Source of the DNA: Nectonema munidae
Taxonomy: Eukaryota; Nematomorpha; Nectonematoida; Nectonematidae
Reading direction: 5' to 3'
Assembly: GCA_030549495.1 (NCBI GenBank)
Contig: JAUIRK010000953.1
Coordinates: 1,454,001-1,518,000 of the forward strand
Length of the DNA: 64,000 bases
This document shows, piece by piece, positions 12,865 to 25,290 of the stretch (positions are counted from its first letter, which is position 1; every line of letters begins with the position of its first letter). The notes beneath the pieces were generated by a model. That model saw only the letters and a list, made by a program, of their open reading frames with translations. It did no database searches and was not told where the DNA came from. The position numbers and the translations under genes are program-made.

Positions 12865-14400
12865 TCAGTATTTAGAATTATATGTATAAATATATTTTGA
12901 AATTTTCGGGTTTAATCCCCATTTGTAGGAGATGGCTTTCTTGAAAGAGAAAATGATAGGCGTGAGTTTAGTGTGTAGATTTTTGATGTGTGCTGAGAAT
13001 TTAAGGTTTGATTGAAAAATGACTTCGAGATATTTTATTTGGGTTACTGGTGTGATTGGTATGGATGATGGCATGACTAGAGGTTGTGGTAAGATTTTTT
13101 TCCTAGTGAAATGTATGATGTTCAGTTTACTCTGGTTAAACTGAATTATGTATTTAGAGGCTAAGGAATTAATATTCGTCAAAAGGGTGGTAGTGTTGTT
13201 CAAATTGGTTACCTGGTCGTCGTTGGAGGAGGTAAAGAGAATATCGTCAGAGTAGCATTGTGCGAAGTGTGAGTTGGAATTAATGTGATCTAGGAGTGGA
13301 TTAATGAGGATGAGCCATAAAATGTCTGAAAGGCAGCTGCCTTGGGGGGTAGAGAGCGAGAGTTGTTTTATGTAAGTGTTGTTGTTGTGATGCAGAATAA
13401 GTATCCATCTGTTGAGATAGCTTTGAATGAACTTGCTGAGGTATAAAGGGTAATTGTTTGGGATTAAGTTGAATAGAATTGCGGGATGCCAAGCTGAGTT
13501 GAAAGCATTATCAATGTCGAGAAAGGTTGTTATTGCAATTTTGCGATGGTTTAGTCTGTTTTCCAAGAAGAGAGTTAGGCGTGAGAGGGCCATTTAATTA
13601 TTTTTGTTTGGGAGATAGGCAAATTGATTGTTATGAATGAGATTCTTTCTGCAAATGTGGTGTAGTAATCTTTTTCGTAAAATTCATTCTAGTACTTTGC
13701 CAAGAGACGGTAAAATCGAAATGGGGCGCCAGTTTTTAACTTCGTCGATGTTTCTGTTGGGTTTGGGGATAGCACTAGCTTGCTAATTTTTCAAATGTTT
13801 TGAAAAAAAGCTAAATTTTAGACACGCATTGTAAATATTGATGAGATGAGGTTGTAAGATATAGTATGATTTTTTGATGTGCGTGGAAGAGATGAAGTCT
13901 AGACTATGAGAAAATTTTGATTTCATATTGTGAACTGTACGATTAAGTTCAGATTTGGGGGCTGAAAAGGTATTGGTGAGCTGTGTGAGAGTTTATGATG
14001 AACAGTTAGCCTAATAATAGTGTTCAAGGGGTTGTCTGAGTTTTCATTGTCGGATGGAAATAGTATGGAAGTGAGGGTTGATGTGTGTGTTTGTGTTTGA
14101 GTTGGGAAGTAAGAGGTGAGGTAAAGAGGCGTTCTGCTTTGTATTTCTTGTTTTATTCAATAAGTTCCATGGGTTAGAGGGAGTTTGGCTACAAAATTTG
14201 GTCCATGATTTTCTTTTGGCTTGATTGATTTCATGTTTATATTTTCGCTTAAGATTGAAGTATGATTCAATGGATTCAGTAGAATGTGATTTTCTTAAAT
14301 ATTTTAGGGCGCTGCGTAGTTGTTTTTTGAGATGTGTGAGTTGGGAGTTCCAATAGTATGTGTTATGCCTTTGATGTATGTTATGACCAGGGGAGTGTAT
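12865..14400 (-). pseudogene. Decayed non-LTR retrotransposon (Jockey/CR1-like reverse transcriptase)
   Basis: The 242-codon frame 12865-13593 carries the palm motifs of a LINE-type reverse transcriptase: TTFLDIDNAFNSAWH, then STPQGSCLSDILW, then CYSDDILF (the usual Y-A-D-D is here Y-S-D-D), followed by the thumb-region motif KYLEVIFQSNLKFSAHI. Upstream, to about 14360, the frame reads YYWNSQLTHLKKQLRSALKY, ESYFNLKRKYKHEINQAKRK and SWTKFCSQTPSNPWNLLNKT, the linker that precedes the RT domain in this group. Stops and frameshifts separate the two parts. The endonuclease domain is missing, so it is 5'-truncated at about 14400. Confidence 0.88.
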
Positions 14401-16480
14401 ATATTTTCATTAAATATGTGTCAAAATATTTTATTTTACATAAATAAATTATACATGGATATGAAATATAGAAAAATTTTATAAGCACATGAAAGGAGAA
14501 AGTTAAAAATTCAAAATCTTAACTTAAAATTTTCAAAATGATTCTAAATTCAATCCTTAAATTAAATAAATTAATGACAAGAATCTTGTCTATTTATTTA
14601 AGATAAATTAAATTTAAGTTTGGATTAATAAACAAATTCAATAGTGAGGTTTTTAATTCTTTATACTATAACAAATTAGGCTACTAACTGCTCAGATATT
14701 TGAGAATTTTTCCATAAATATTTGGACAAAATGTTTAATTTTTTTTCTTTCTTAACCTGTATTTTTTATTAGTAAATTCTTTTATTTTCTTTTCTCTTTG
14801 ATTATTTTGAATAGTATCAATAACAAAGTAAGGTTTGCTAATTATTTAATTTTTTGAATTTCTTTATATAAATTATTTATCCTGCTTAAATTTAAAAGGG
14901 CGCCTTATTCAATTATTGTATTGTTTTTAAATATTTTCTTGCTTTTATTATAAATTCTTAATAATTTTGGTTAAATATATCTTTAATCACTTTGAAATAA
15001 ATAGATTTTTGTAAAATATTTAAAATCTGCATAATTAACCTTATTTCGACCTTAGTGCCTTTAAAGCCTTCTCCTAGTAGATTATCACTGCTCAACAATT
15101 TTTTTTAATTAGTGTAGGTTTTATTTTTATTTCGAATATACAATTAATTTTTAGAAGGTTCATTAATTTTAATGTAAAAATTTGTTTGGATAATCTGCTG
15201 TTTTTTTTAGATTTTCAAAAATACTTTTCACTATGTATCTGTTTATATAACACTAACACTAAAATATTAAATTTAGAAAATTTTCTATTTATAATTTAAA
15301 TAAATTAATTATTATTACTAATATGATTTATATTTAATTAATACACCAATAGATTTAGTAAACTTTTATATTTGCTTTTGCATAAACATTGTGTATAGCA
15401 TTGGCGTAGCTAATCTAATCAAGATGTTGCGCTAAAAGTTATGTCTAAAAATTAATGGAAGGGGTATGAAAATTTTTCATAAATATGTATCGCAATATTA
15501 ATGTGCAAAAAATATATCATTTTTAATAAAATACATATAAATAAGTATTCTAACAGTTATTTTAGAATTTAGTTAGAAAATTTTCTATTATTTTTCTTTA
15601 GTGCTTTTGATGTTATCAGCAAATTTTTGAAAGGAGTAAATTTTCATTTTTAAATTTTATTCCAATATTATTTTATAATATACTAATTCACACTTGAAAT
15701 TTTATTAGGAAAAATGATGTTCTTTCTAAAAATTTTAGGAAAGTATTGCAACTTCAACTATGTTACCTAGAAATTTTGGTAAAAATGCTGAATTTAACTT
15801 AAATAAACTAAACAATAATTTTCTATTTCATAAGAATTTCAAACGTTAAAATAAATAATTCTTATTTGCTTGATGTTAGCTCTAAATTAAATTTATTGAT
15901 AGCTAAAAATATCTTTAGCTAAAATATCACTTAGAGACAGAAAATTTTTCAAACCATCGATAAATATATTTTTTAGAATCAGTCAAAAATGAACTCACCA
16001 CAGAATTAAACTTTATCCTGGTTATTCATGAAACAACTGCTAAGGAAGGATTTACTTTTTGTTTATGTAAAGTTTCAGCTCGCGTTTAGAGACGAAGAGT
16101 TATTCTGTAAACCATTGATTATTTCCACAACTTCATTTTTATTAAAATAATTATTCTGACATTTTTGATGATAATAAAATTGCGTTTTCGAATGTTATAT
16201 CAACATTTGTAAATCTAGCTTTAAATTTCATCTGAAGACATAGCTAGACCTAAAGAAATCTTAACGCGAAAATTTTTATAGTTCATTTCATCTTTCATAA
16301 AGAAAATGTTGTTACATCAGATCTGATTCCAACCTAAAATATAATCTAAAATACTTATTATAATATTAAATATTATAATTTATAATATTTTATTAGATAT
16401 ATTTCTGATTAATCAAAATTTTGATTGATATTTTCTAAAAAGTAGCCATGATTATTGAAAAAATTAAATATATAAAGTGT
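14401..16480. other. AT-rich non-coding stretch
   Basis: No exon or RNA gene was recognised. A fragment at about 15398 (cattggcgtagctaa) resembles the terminus of the 11677-11874 MITE, but no matching second end was located. Confidence 0.55.
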
Positions 16481-17832
16481 TATAGAGTTTTTCGATCTAT
16501 TATGTCGTAGTTGCAATCAATTACGTCAATTTTCATTCAATTATGTTATTGCATTCAATTACGTCGTTGTTGCAATCAATTACGTCAGTTTTAAAAATAA
16601 ATAAAAAAAAAATTATTAATTATAATTTTTATTTTAATAATAAAGTTTTGCTATATTTCTGTAATATCCATTGCAATCTAAACTAGTGATTTTTGTGAAA
16701 GCACTGCTGATTCGGGTTTTCAGCTGAAACTCATTAACGCACTCTTGTCTTGTCACCAAAATTTTCCATTTGTTGAAACAATTTTCAATTGGATTCAAAA
16801 ATAGGCAGTAAGGTGGTAAAAACATCACATTAAATCTTTCAAAGCACAAGTTTCGGCAACGATGAATTGATGCATTGTCCAATATAAATACTGGATTTTC
16901 AATATTTAGGTCAGAACATTTTAATTTCAAATTGTTAAGACACTCTTGAAATTATTCTCCTACTTCGAGCTAATGGAACAGAAATAGTTGCACCTGTCCT
17001 TAGTCTTGATCTACCTCTTTTAGGTCTTGTGCATACCTTAAAGCCAACCTCATCTAAAAACAAAATTTACTTAAAGGGTGTTCTTTGTTCCATTCCACGA
17101 AATTCTCTTCCATACTTGAAACGTTTTTCAATTGCAGTAGGAGTATACCGGGCCATTGGAACTGGCAGAACACTTTTTAAGATGTAATGGAATTTACACA
17201 AGCATCTGTCGATACAGGAGTTGGATATTTTAATTCCAAATGCATGATACACTTTTTTTCTAGGTCTTTAAGGCTGAGTAAGCAATTTTCTTCATCGACC
17301 CATTTGCGTATTTCATCTTTTTGTTGATCAGACAACTTACTTCAATTATCTCCTCCCCTTTTAAGTGCTTCTTCTTGACCATTTGAAAAAAAACTTTCTG
17401 TCTATTGTCGACACTGTTGTTCTTGGAAGTCCCAGAAGACTTGCAATTGCGCTATTTCCATTACCGTCTAGTGCTAGACTTATTGCACGCCTTCTTAGAT
17501 CAAGAGAAACAGATTTTCTTGTGCTCTTAGTGAATGAAGTGATGAAGTGAACTTAATGAAGTGACTTCATTTACAGTATTTGCATGTGAAATCTCTTCCT
17601 CACTATTTTGCATTTGTTGATTCGAAATATAGAAATGAACAAAGTATTAAAAGTAATAAAATGATTAATTATTATTAAACTGACCTAAATGATTGCATGA
17701 GTGACTTTATTGATTGCAACTATGACATTATTGAATGCAATAACAACGTACTCGAATGAAAATTGACGTAATTGATTGCAATAACGATTCAATTGATTGC
17801 AACAACGACGTAATAGATCGAAAAACTCTGTA
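16481..17832 (-). mobile_element. Tc1/mariner-superfamily (IS630-like) element with TA target site
   Basis: The element is 16483-17830 (1,348 bp), flanked by TA on both sides. The left end is tagagtttttcgatctatta and the inverted right end is cagagtttttcgatctatta. Inside both ends lie tandem, imperfect ~20-bp subterminal units of the form ttgcaatcaattacgtc (at about 16510-16590 and, inverted, about 17700-17810). A decayed transposase runs on the - strand. Confidence 0.9.
16634..17613 (-). pseudogene. IS630/Tc1-like DDE transposase, broken
   Basis: The N-terminal helix-turn-helix region reads RKSVSLDLRRRAISLALDGN, then SAIARLLGLPRTTVSTIDRK, then KLSDQQKDEIRKWVDEENCL. The first catalytic Asp is in FLDEVGFKVCTRPKRGRSR, the second in FILDNASIHRC, and the Glu in LPPYCLFLNPIENCFNKWK. 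Thirty residues separate the second Asp from the Glu, which is shorter than the 34-41 common in Tc1/mariner families. Stops occur near 17550, 17350 and 16945, with frame changes between the pieces. The apparent start is the ATG at 17613. Confidence 0.88.
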
Positions 17833-19949
17833 TGCGTTCAAAACTGTATATAATTAAAAAAAATTTAAGGTAGTATAAAATATAGACCCTAGATAATGTC
17901 AAAATTTTGCTGAAAAATGTTAATTTTTTTTTTGATTGACAGTTTTGGACATGAAAGGGTCGTTCAACTACCATGAAAATGGTATCAAAAGAAGCAACTA
18001 GCGATTTTAGGAAAAGTCACTAGATTTTAAGGGATATGATTCAGGCAATCTTGTACAATTAATTTTCCCAGCACTAATAGGGTTAAAATAATAACTAATA
18101 GGAAGAAAAGGAACCTGAAGATTGAAGATGCTGAAATGAAAGGAAGATGGAGACGTCGCTGCAAATTCAAGGTCGACCTTGGTTCGCCAGGACAAATACA
18201 TTAGACATTAGAGCGAATGGATGATGATGATGATAATAGGGTTAAAATAAAAAATCTTAAATTACTTTTACATTACATTTTCATAATCAAATTTTCTGAA
18301 TAGATTCAATTTAAAGTTTTTCTATTTGATTCTTGTGTCATGTTGAAACTTCCATATTAATATTTTATTTAGCTGTGTTATTTTTTTTGTTATATTTTTT
18401 TGATTGCAAAACAAAGGTTCTTAATTTTTTTTAAATAGCCATATTTGTTTCAGCCACAACAATTCCGATATTTTTTGAAAGAAAAAGGAATACATATAAA
18501 TACAAGAATTATTTTTTTTACAAAATATGCTTTAATATATTTTTTGTGATTTCGTAGGGAGCGTATAAAAATCTTTAAGGGGAGGGGTGGGTGGGGTTCA
18601 AGTTTCAACCCTAGTACAATTTTTACACTCATTACACACTTTTAAGTTGAAAATAAACTAAAAAAATACAAAACCCTTTTTCAATTGTAAAAAAAGTGAA
18701 AAATTTGAAAAAAAACAAACAAATTTAGTCAGATCATAAATTCTCAAAAAAAATATATTCTTTTATTTAAAGCAAACCAAAGTTTAAGAAATGTTTTTGT
18801 TAAAAATATTCAACTAGCTTTTGGGAATCCACTTTTATCCGTGTCTTTTTTGAAAAATTGAAATACAAATATTTAAATTTCAAAACAAAATGTGAAAAAA
18901 TGTTTTTAATAGAAGCATTTCTATATTCGTAAGTTATAGGATTTATAAATAATATGGCATTTTACCATTATCAACATATTTGTATGTTGGAATGAGGGCT
19001 GTGGAAATCTTTGCAAGTTAGAGGACACCGCCAACTTGCACAGAAACTACGCCTTGCATGTATCGAAGAAATGATATCTGGGCTTAGTAAAGTAGTATCA
19101 AAACTAACTTTAAATTCCAAAATAAATACAACTTTAATAAATAGGCAATTGATATTTGCATATTTTATTTTTTCCAATTTGTCTCAAGTCCTTTTTGTGT
19201 TTCTAAGTAAATTCTATTGAAAAAAAAGCAGGCGATTAGTCTGGGAAATTCTGGTCCTCAAAGGGTTAACGATTTTTGGAAAGGGTTCATCTTAGTGTCA
19301 TATTCAATTATCTATACCGCTTTTTCATATTTGAATAAAGTCATTCTTTTTTATAGTAATCCTGAGGTAATCGCCACAATTTTGACTATAACGAAATAGT
19401 GTAAATGTCTTATCAACAACAGAAAGCTCAAAAGGTCATTGTCCTGCCAATTGTATTTTTCATTACTTTCTCATTTGATGCAAATTTTATAAATTGATTT
19501 TTTAGAATCTTATTTTCCGTTTCTTGCAAAACGTAAGTTTGTTTATTTTTTAAAATTTTTATTTCCTATTTAAACCTCTTCCTTTGTGTAAAACAGCGTT
19601 GATATCGACCCCGTGAAGCAATGGTTTCCAATATTATTGTATTCTCGCACCCCTTTCTTGAACTTATACATTTTCAATACTATTCATTATTATTATTATT
19701 AAAAAGTGATCTACCTGAAGTAAGAAAAAGAACAAAAAATACTTTGGAGTCCGAGTAGAGTTTTGCTGAATCTGGTAAGTACTAGGAGTAGGAATCGGAG
19801 TCGTATTTGGATATTTTACCCCTTACTTCCCAGCCATGGATTATACGTATCCTATTCGAAGGTTTGAGGAAATTTTTTTGAAATGTGTGCCTTTAATTTC
19901 TATTCATCTCTTTTGCATCAAATGCATGAGCATCTATTTGTAATTTTAG
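17833..19949. other. Non-coding; probable SNRPE upstream/intron sequence
   Basis: I looked here for the missing 5' exon of SNRPE (encoding the conserved QPINLIF-RYLQN segment) and did not find it. A segment at 18120-18235 with RWRRRCKFKVDLGSPGQIH followed by a short GAT run may be the 3' tip of a LINE. The rest is AT-rich and unremarkable. Confidence 0.45.
18120..18240 (+). mobile_element. Possible LINE 3'-end fragment with GAT tail
   Basis: The + strand reads MKGRWRRRCKFKVDLGSPGQ, IH, then a stop, then LERMDDDDDN encoded by gatgatgatgat. An Arg/Trp-rich terminus followed by a simple repeat resembles the 3' ends of RTE-type LINEs, and the fragment at 59453-59692 has a comparable RCRWRQRT motif. 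Identification is tentative. Confidence 0.3.
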
Positions 19950-20012
19950 AGATCTCGGATTCAAGTATGGATATACGAAAATCATAATATGCGGATTGAA
20001 GGCGAAATCATT
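19950..20012 (+). CDS. SNRPE: SNRPE internal exon (Sm1 motif, first half)
   Basis: Acceptor tgtaattttag precedes AGA; donor ATT|gtaagt is a full consensus. Phase 0 in and phase 0 out, 21 codons: [20 protein letters not shown] plus I. This is the beta1-beta2 part of the Sm fold. Confidence 0.93.
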
Positions 20013-23000
20013 GTAAGTTTTTCTCCGTAAAATAATTTTAGACGCCATTTTTTCTCTTTTCTGAATACAGTGAAATTTGATGTATCCCTAATTCTCATTC
20101 ATTTTTTCAGTTGTAGCAAGTTTCGTTTTTTTATTTAAAAAAAAAGCATAAAAATGGCTTATTTTTTATTTGAATATTTCAAAAAGATCAGTTTTTTTAA
20201 ATCGAAAATGAATATCTTAAATAAGATAAACAATTTATCTACTCTTTTTTCATATTACGTTCTAGACAAAAAGAAGTTTCAAAACATTCCTTTAAAAGTT
20301 TTGTTTTAAATTTTTTAATGTTAGTTTGGATCGTCATTGCTAAATTTTATATTTTTAATTAGAATAAAACCATCTTTTCTTTTTTATCCATCCCATATAG
20401 CACATATGTTAACATATGTTTAATATTTAAGAAATAGTATTCATAAATTGACTTTACGATTTTCCAGCACATAATCATCTATCAATAGTGTATTCAGACT
20501 CCTATAATAATTTAACTTATTGAATTTGTGATATGATTTATGGAAATCATTTAAGTCTATTCCAATCACCTACATGGAGATTGCAAGCAATATGATTGGC
20601 AGTGGGGAGAAACCTGGCTACCCAAAGTTAAAGGTACCTCGGATCGAAGTGTTTTCATCTTTATGCTGGATTGAACGCAAAACATTGAGGTATAGAAGTC
20701 AAGTATCTAACCAAGCTTACTCACGCCTCCAAATCTAAAATATTATCCAAGGCTAAATATGGTGGTTCAAATGTTCAAATGTATCCAAGTGTTAGTTCTA
20801 TGTAAATAATTGCTTATTTCAATTCAAAATATCCACAGATATGCAGCTTTAATTTCTCTCACATCTCAATTGTTACATTCTATTGTGTTTGTCTTAGTTG
20901 TTGCTTCAAACAGGGCATAAATTTAACTATTTGAGTCGGTCGTATTTAAAAGTTCCTAAAGGAGTTACACACTGTCATAAGGTTTTATCGGATGGACCAA
21001 GTATGGGGTTATTTGTGTCTTCCTATTCTTATGGAAGTTAAGTTACACATTAAGGCCCGTTTAGCAATTGGTTGAGCTCTTTATGCCAATTGAGGAACAA
21101 GGTTGAATAGTCAAAATCAGCGGTAGTATCTCTTGGAACATTTTTATTGCTCGCGAACTTTACTTTATCACTTTATGACGTCAATGATGTGATTACTAAC
21201 AACTTTTTGGTGGATTAAACTTCGTGATTCGTTCATTAAAATTAAGTGATTTGAAGATTAAAGATTGCAGTGGTGGAATTGCCACCTTTGACAGATGATT
21301 AGCACTTTTGGGAAATGACTAAAGTATTATACTTTTAACTGAACAAAATTTCCTTAGAAAAGGCATTTATCTTTTTTTTGAATATGAGTAACTCTTGAAA
21401 TTTCATTGTCTTCATCAAGAGCAGTCGGATCTTTTTGGGGAGTGAAGAGTAGTTGATGTTGCTCACAACTTTTCTAGCAACATCAAGTGAGTGCGCTTCA
21501 TCAAAGTTTAATTTTAATTGCGCTGTATTATTTTCGAAAAATCCTTGTCTGATTGTGTTTGTTTGATTTTCCCTAATATAACCATCTTTGATATCTTCTT
21601 ATCAATTAGTCTCTGAAATTTCCTCCTTGAATTAATTTGTTTCAAATTCAACATCAATTGCTGGAAGCTTTAGCACCTTTTCCATATCTGGCGATTGAAT
21701 TGAGACTAAGCCTATGAGATAGGGACACATTTTATTGCCAAAGTAAAATAATAATAAAAATTCCAAAATAATTTCTTCGAGAATGAATTGATTGGATGCA
21801 TGTGAAAACTGAAGCTGATGTGATAGGTTATAGTATAGCAATTTCTAGTTTAGCAATAACTAAAGATAACAACTTAATATACCAGTTGCTAGCTTCTTTT
21901 TAAATTGAAAATAAGCCTCTTTTTATAATGCACCATTTAGATCAAATTCTGTTATGCTTTTTTTTTATTTTCCTCTGCAATTGCTTTCAACGGTGATTAT
22001 TTTGCGTAATTTCGGATTTAAATTCATTGTTATACCAATTTTGTTCTTTCTTTACAGGAATAAAAGAAGTTTATGTTTTTCATCTGCACTTTTCCATTCG
22101 TCATACTAATCACATTTCATTTCTATGTTGATAGGGTTTCGATGAATACATGAATTTGGTTCTGGACAACGCAGAAGAAGTTCACGTGAAGTCAAAGCAA
22201 AAGAAACCTGTCGGTATTTTTTGTTAATTTTTGCTATCAACAAAGGCACATAGTAGAAGTTCTATCGTGCATGCTACAGGATAACGCTTGTGATTAGGAC
22301 TAAGCATTCACGTTTATTCTGTGTTTTGTATTCTTTATCCATATATTCCTATAACTTATATGCCATATTTGAAGGATTCATCTATAGAGGAATTCTGATG
22401 CTTTACTTCCTACCGTTTCCTATGTTATTTTCGTTTACATAAGACTGTGCAGCGGAAAATGACTACCTCCTCATATATCCCCCTTCCTGGTGGGTTCCAA
22501 TGGATTTTCTATTTAGTATAAATCATTAATAATTATCATCTCTGTATTTTCTTTTGCCTATAAAAAAATGGAAACGATTTGATCTGAAGGAATTGTCCCA
22601 GGGTTTTGCGTTCATATTTGTTGTATGTTTATTCATTCTCGTATATTTATGGACGCAATTTTTTAGTTTAATGCTTTTTAAAGTTTTGTTAAAAACGCTT
22701 TAAATCTTTCTTTTTTGGCTTTTTAGTTAAATCCTTGAATCAACTTGAATCAAATCCTCCTAAATATTTTTGATACTATGACATTTCATGAATGGGTAAA
22801 TAGGTGATTGAATGAAGTTTTTGTAAAGTAATTTTGTGTTAAACATCATTTCTTTGTAACTAACAAATGAATTTTGATAAAAACTAACCTCTTAAATCAA
22901 AAAATCATGAGTAAAAAGAAGGTTTCAAGTGCATTCAACTCAAAAAAGGAGAATCAAGGACTACATTTTGCAAGTATAATGCCAAGTTGTGTTCTTACAC

Positions 23001-23157
23001 ACCATGTAGCACAGCCAATAGTTTCCTATCTTGTTCCATGCATTGTTTGTGTACTTGCCAGTTGTAACGCTAGAAATGATTTTTTTCTTTGCATTTAGGC
23101 AAAATTCTACTGAAAGGAGACAACATAACGCTGATACAGAGTGTGGCTGGGAGTTAG
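19950..23157 (+). CDS. SNRPE: Small nuclear ribonucleoprotein E (Sm protein E), 5' end not found
   Basis: SNRPE is one of the seven Sm proteins forming the heteroheptameric ring around the Sm site of U1, U2, U4 and U5 snRNAs in the spliceosome. Three exons join in phase (63 nt, 79 nt, 59 nt): [20 protein letters not shown], then [26 protein letters not shown], then [19 protein letters not shown] and stop. These cover the Sm1 motif and the Sm2 motif (K-G-D-N) and match the family closely. About 66 residues are present of a usual ~90. The N-terminal helix and start, normally ending in F-R-Y-L-Q-N just before R-S-R-I, are missing from the sequence I could read. Introns are 2,122 and 885 bp. A poly(A) signal follows at 23275-23280. 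Confidence 0.93.
20600..20735 (-). mobile_element. tRNA-derived SINE, minus orientation
   Basis: On the - strand ggcgtgagtaagcttggttagatacttg resembles an A-box half (compare gcgagtagcgttggttagatgctgg at 56105), followed by cgttcaatcc as a diverged B box and the body motif gatgaaaacac. It sits in the first visible SNRPE intron. Confidence 0.5.
22135..22213 (+). CDS. SNRPE: SNRPE internal exon (Sm1/Sm2 linker)
   Basis: Acceptor ttctatgttgatag, donor GTCG|gtattt. Enters in phase 0 and leaves in phase 1. It encodes [20 protein letters not shown] and KQKKPV plus one base of Gly. The F-D-x-x-M-N-L-V-L-x-x-A-E-E pattern is the Sm1 signature of Sm E. Confidence 0.95.
23099..23157 (+). CDS. SNRPE: SNRPE last exon (Sm2 motif and stop)
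   Basis: Acceptor tttgcatttag. Two bases complete the split Gly codon, then [18 protein letters not shown] and TAG. L-K-G-D-N-I is the Sm2 motif. The C-terminus ends a few residues after the last strand, as is usual for Sm E. Confidence 0.95.
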
Positions 23158-23274
23158 TACGCGTTCCTCACTCTCTTGCTTCTGCGAAGAATGAATGGCC
23201 TGCGTTCGCTCGCACACACTACTACTCAATTAACTCCAATTTACCCAACCTTCGTCATTTTCATTCTTTTTATA

Positions 23275-23280
23275 AATAAA
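23275..23280 (+). promoter_or_regulatory. Poly(A) signal of SNRPE
   Basis: aataaa lies 118 bases past the SNRPE stop, followed by a T-rich stretch. It is the first canonical hexamer downstream on this strand. Confidence 0.6.
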
Positions 23281-23473
23281 TTCTCCCATTTTTCATATCT
23301 TCAATTTCATGAATCTTTCTTGAGCATTCCATTCTTTTTGTTGCTCCAAGAAGGAGAGAGTGCTCTTTTCGATAGTTCAGAAGCGCTGTTACAAAATTTT
23401 GAAGTCAATTTATTTTTGGATTCTTGTCAAGCAATTAATTGTATAATTTTTATTTCACTACAAATCTGACCTG

Positions 23474-24125
23474 GGATAAAGAGCAACCTTTTTCTTTTTT
23501 GTGGACCCCTTTCGAACTTAAAAATCTTTTGTGTACGCCTTATTTTTTATTGCTCAAGTGGTTATGTTTATCAAAAATGTAAGTATAATTAAGACGCTCT
23601 TAATCACTATATTTAATTTGTTTACTCTTAATTTTATATTGTGAATATTTTTAACTCTGCTCATCTTTCTATTAAAAGTCAAAAAAGTGGAAAAAATTTC
23701 GAAGAATTATGTTGTTTAGTTTAAGAACGTTGAGCTTGCGGCTTTGAAGCTAAACTTGCTAGCTACGCCAGATTCCAAATAAGTCAAAGGCCATCTTAAA
23801 TCTCATCTATCAATAACATTTAGTCTGTTTCGACTTTTTGAATGCTGGCAAAGGACACGATGAACGCTTTAAAATTAATCACATTTTGTATCAGACCTGA
23901 TTCAACAAGATATGAAGATGGGAAAGCAGTCCAAATTGAGCTTCTTACCATAATACATCATATTTTTCATTTTCGGAACATTTACTCAACAAAATAAAAT
24001 TTTTTATTTATATGTGCTTTTGGCAAAATTTTATGGAATCTAAATTTGAAATATTCTTATACGGACTCTTCTTAAAATAGCATGGACCCTTTGGGGGTCC
24101 ACATTGACTACGTTGAGAAACACTG
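23474..24125. mobile_element. Eroded hAT-type non-autonomous element
   Basis: The right end reads tacgttgagaaacactg (24109-24125), the inverse of the common hAT terminus cagtgtttctcaac. The left end has lost its first bases but keeps caacctttttcttttttgtggacccctttc (from about 23482), mirrored by tggaccctttgggggtcca near 24083-24102. No coding frame was seen. Confidence 0.6.
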
Positions 24126-24607
24126 CTCTAGAGTCTAGAAAATCAGAAGTTTTTTCGAAAATAAAAAAGCGTTTTTATTCTATTTTCTCGATAAAAATCT
24201 CTATTATTGGGAATTCACAATCTAATTCCTCATTTCTTGAGAAAATTATCTTCAGAAACTCTACAGTCACGAGATTAACAGTACACAGAAGCATAGATCT
24301 GTTCAGCATGATGCCTGCCTATCCACTTTTTCTTTGTATCGCATCCAAAAGGAGAATATTCTTCGATAACTCCGAACAGATGATATGGATGTCACGATGG
24401 GGAAGCAAACTCACACCGACTAGACCTTACGTTTCTACGAATAGGGGATTTTAGCAAACCTCTTTCTAAATTTAAGTTTCCAAATTACTTAGTCTACCTT
24501 GCACTTGCCTTCTCTTACATTTCCTCTATCTTCCACTTCCACTATAATATGCTAGTACGATATCCACTTGTTGTTTGGAAGAATATTTTTATAACCTAAA
24601 CTACTTA

Positions 24608-25065
24608 TACAGTAGAGTGCAAATGTTTTCGACCACAGCTAATATTTTTTTTCTTTACAATTCTTTGATCATTATTAATCCATTATAAATACCATCTTAA
24701 AATAATTCTTCATAAAAATTTCTTCATATTTTCTTTTTTAATTTATTCAAAATTATTATTTGTATATTTTATCTTTAAAAATTCAGCGCAAAAGTGTTCG
24801 GCCATTTGTTTTTATTAAAATACAAAAAAAAGTTTTATATAAAATATTAACTTTGATAATATTTATTTATACCTTCTTTTCATTACTTTGTCAGATTTCC
24901 TTTTTTTTATTTATAAAATAATCAGAAATTTTTATTAATGAAAAAAGATTTTTTTTAAGATGGTATTTATAATGAATTAATTTAAAATAAATAAATTTCA
25001 ATGATCAAAAGATTCTAAAGAAAAAAATATTAAGCTGTGGCTGAAAACATTTGCACTCTACTGTA
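24608..25065. mobile_element. Tc1/mariner-type MITE with long inverted repeats
   Basis: The element 24610-25063 is flanked by TA. The ends read cagtagagtgcaaatgtttt and, inverted, cagtagagtgcaaatgtttt (identical over 20 bases). Similarity continues inward for more than 100 bases on each arm (ccacagct...tcttta..atct-ttgatcat and ..cattataaataccatcttaaaa). The whole 454-bp unit can fold into a near hairpin and has no transposase. Confidence 0.85.
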
Positions 25066-25290
25066 TTTACCATTTTTACCCTTTCCAATTTATGTTTGTC
25101 CCTTTCCATTTTAAATGCGTCTTTTTCCCATTCAAGTTCGTTATTTAATTTAACTTAAATTGGAAAATGACGAACTTAAAATAAAAATAGTATATTAAAA
25201 GTTGTTAATCTAATCTTTTATTAAACAGTATGAGAAATTAGTGTATAATAACTTCAACTTGCAATTAAACTTATTTTGCTTCTTTTCTTT

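Noticed and set aside
18440-18480. ttcag followed by CAACAATTCCGATAT, a candidate SNRPE 5' exon
   Set aside because: The frame gives Q-F-R-Y-F-L-K without the conserved upstream residues and lacks a GT donor.
24104-24454. 116-codon + strand frame
   Set aside because: It starts inside a hAT terminal repeat and has no domain or conserved motif.
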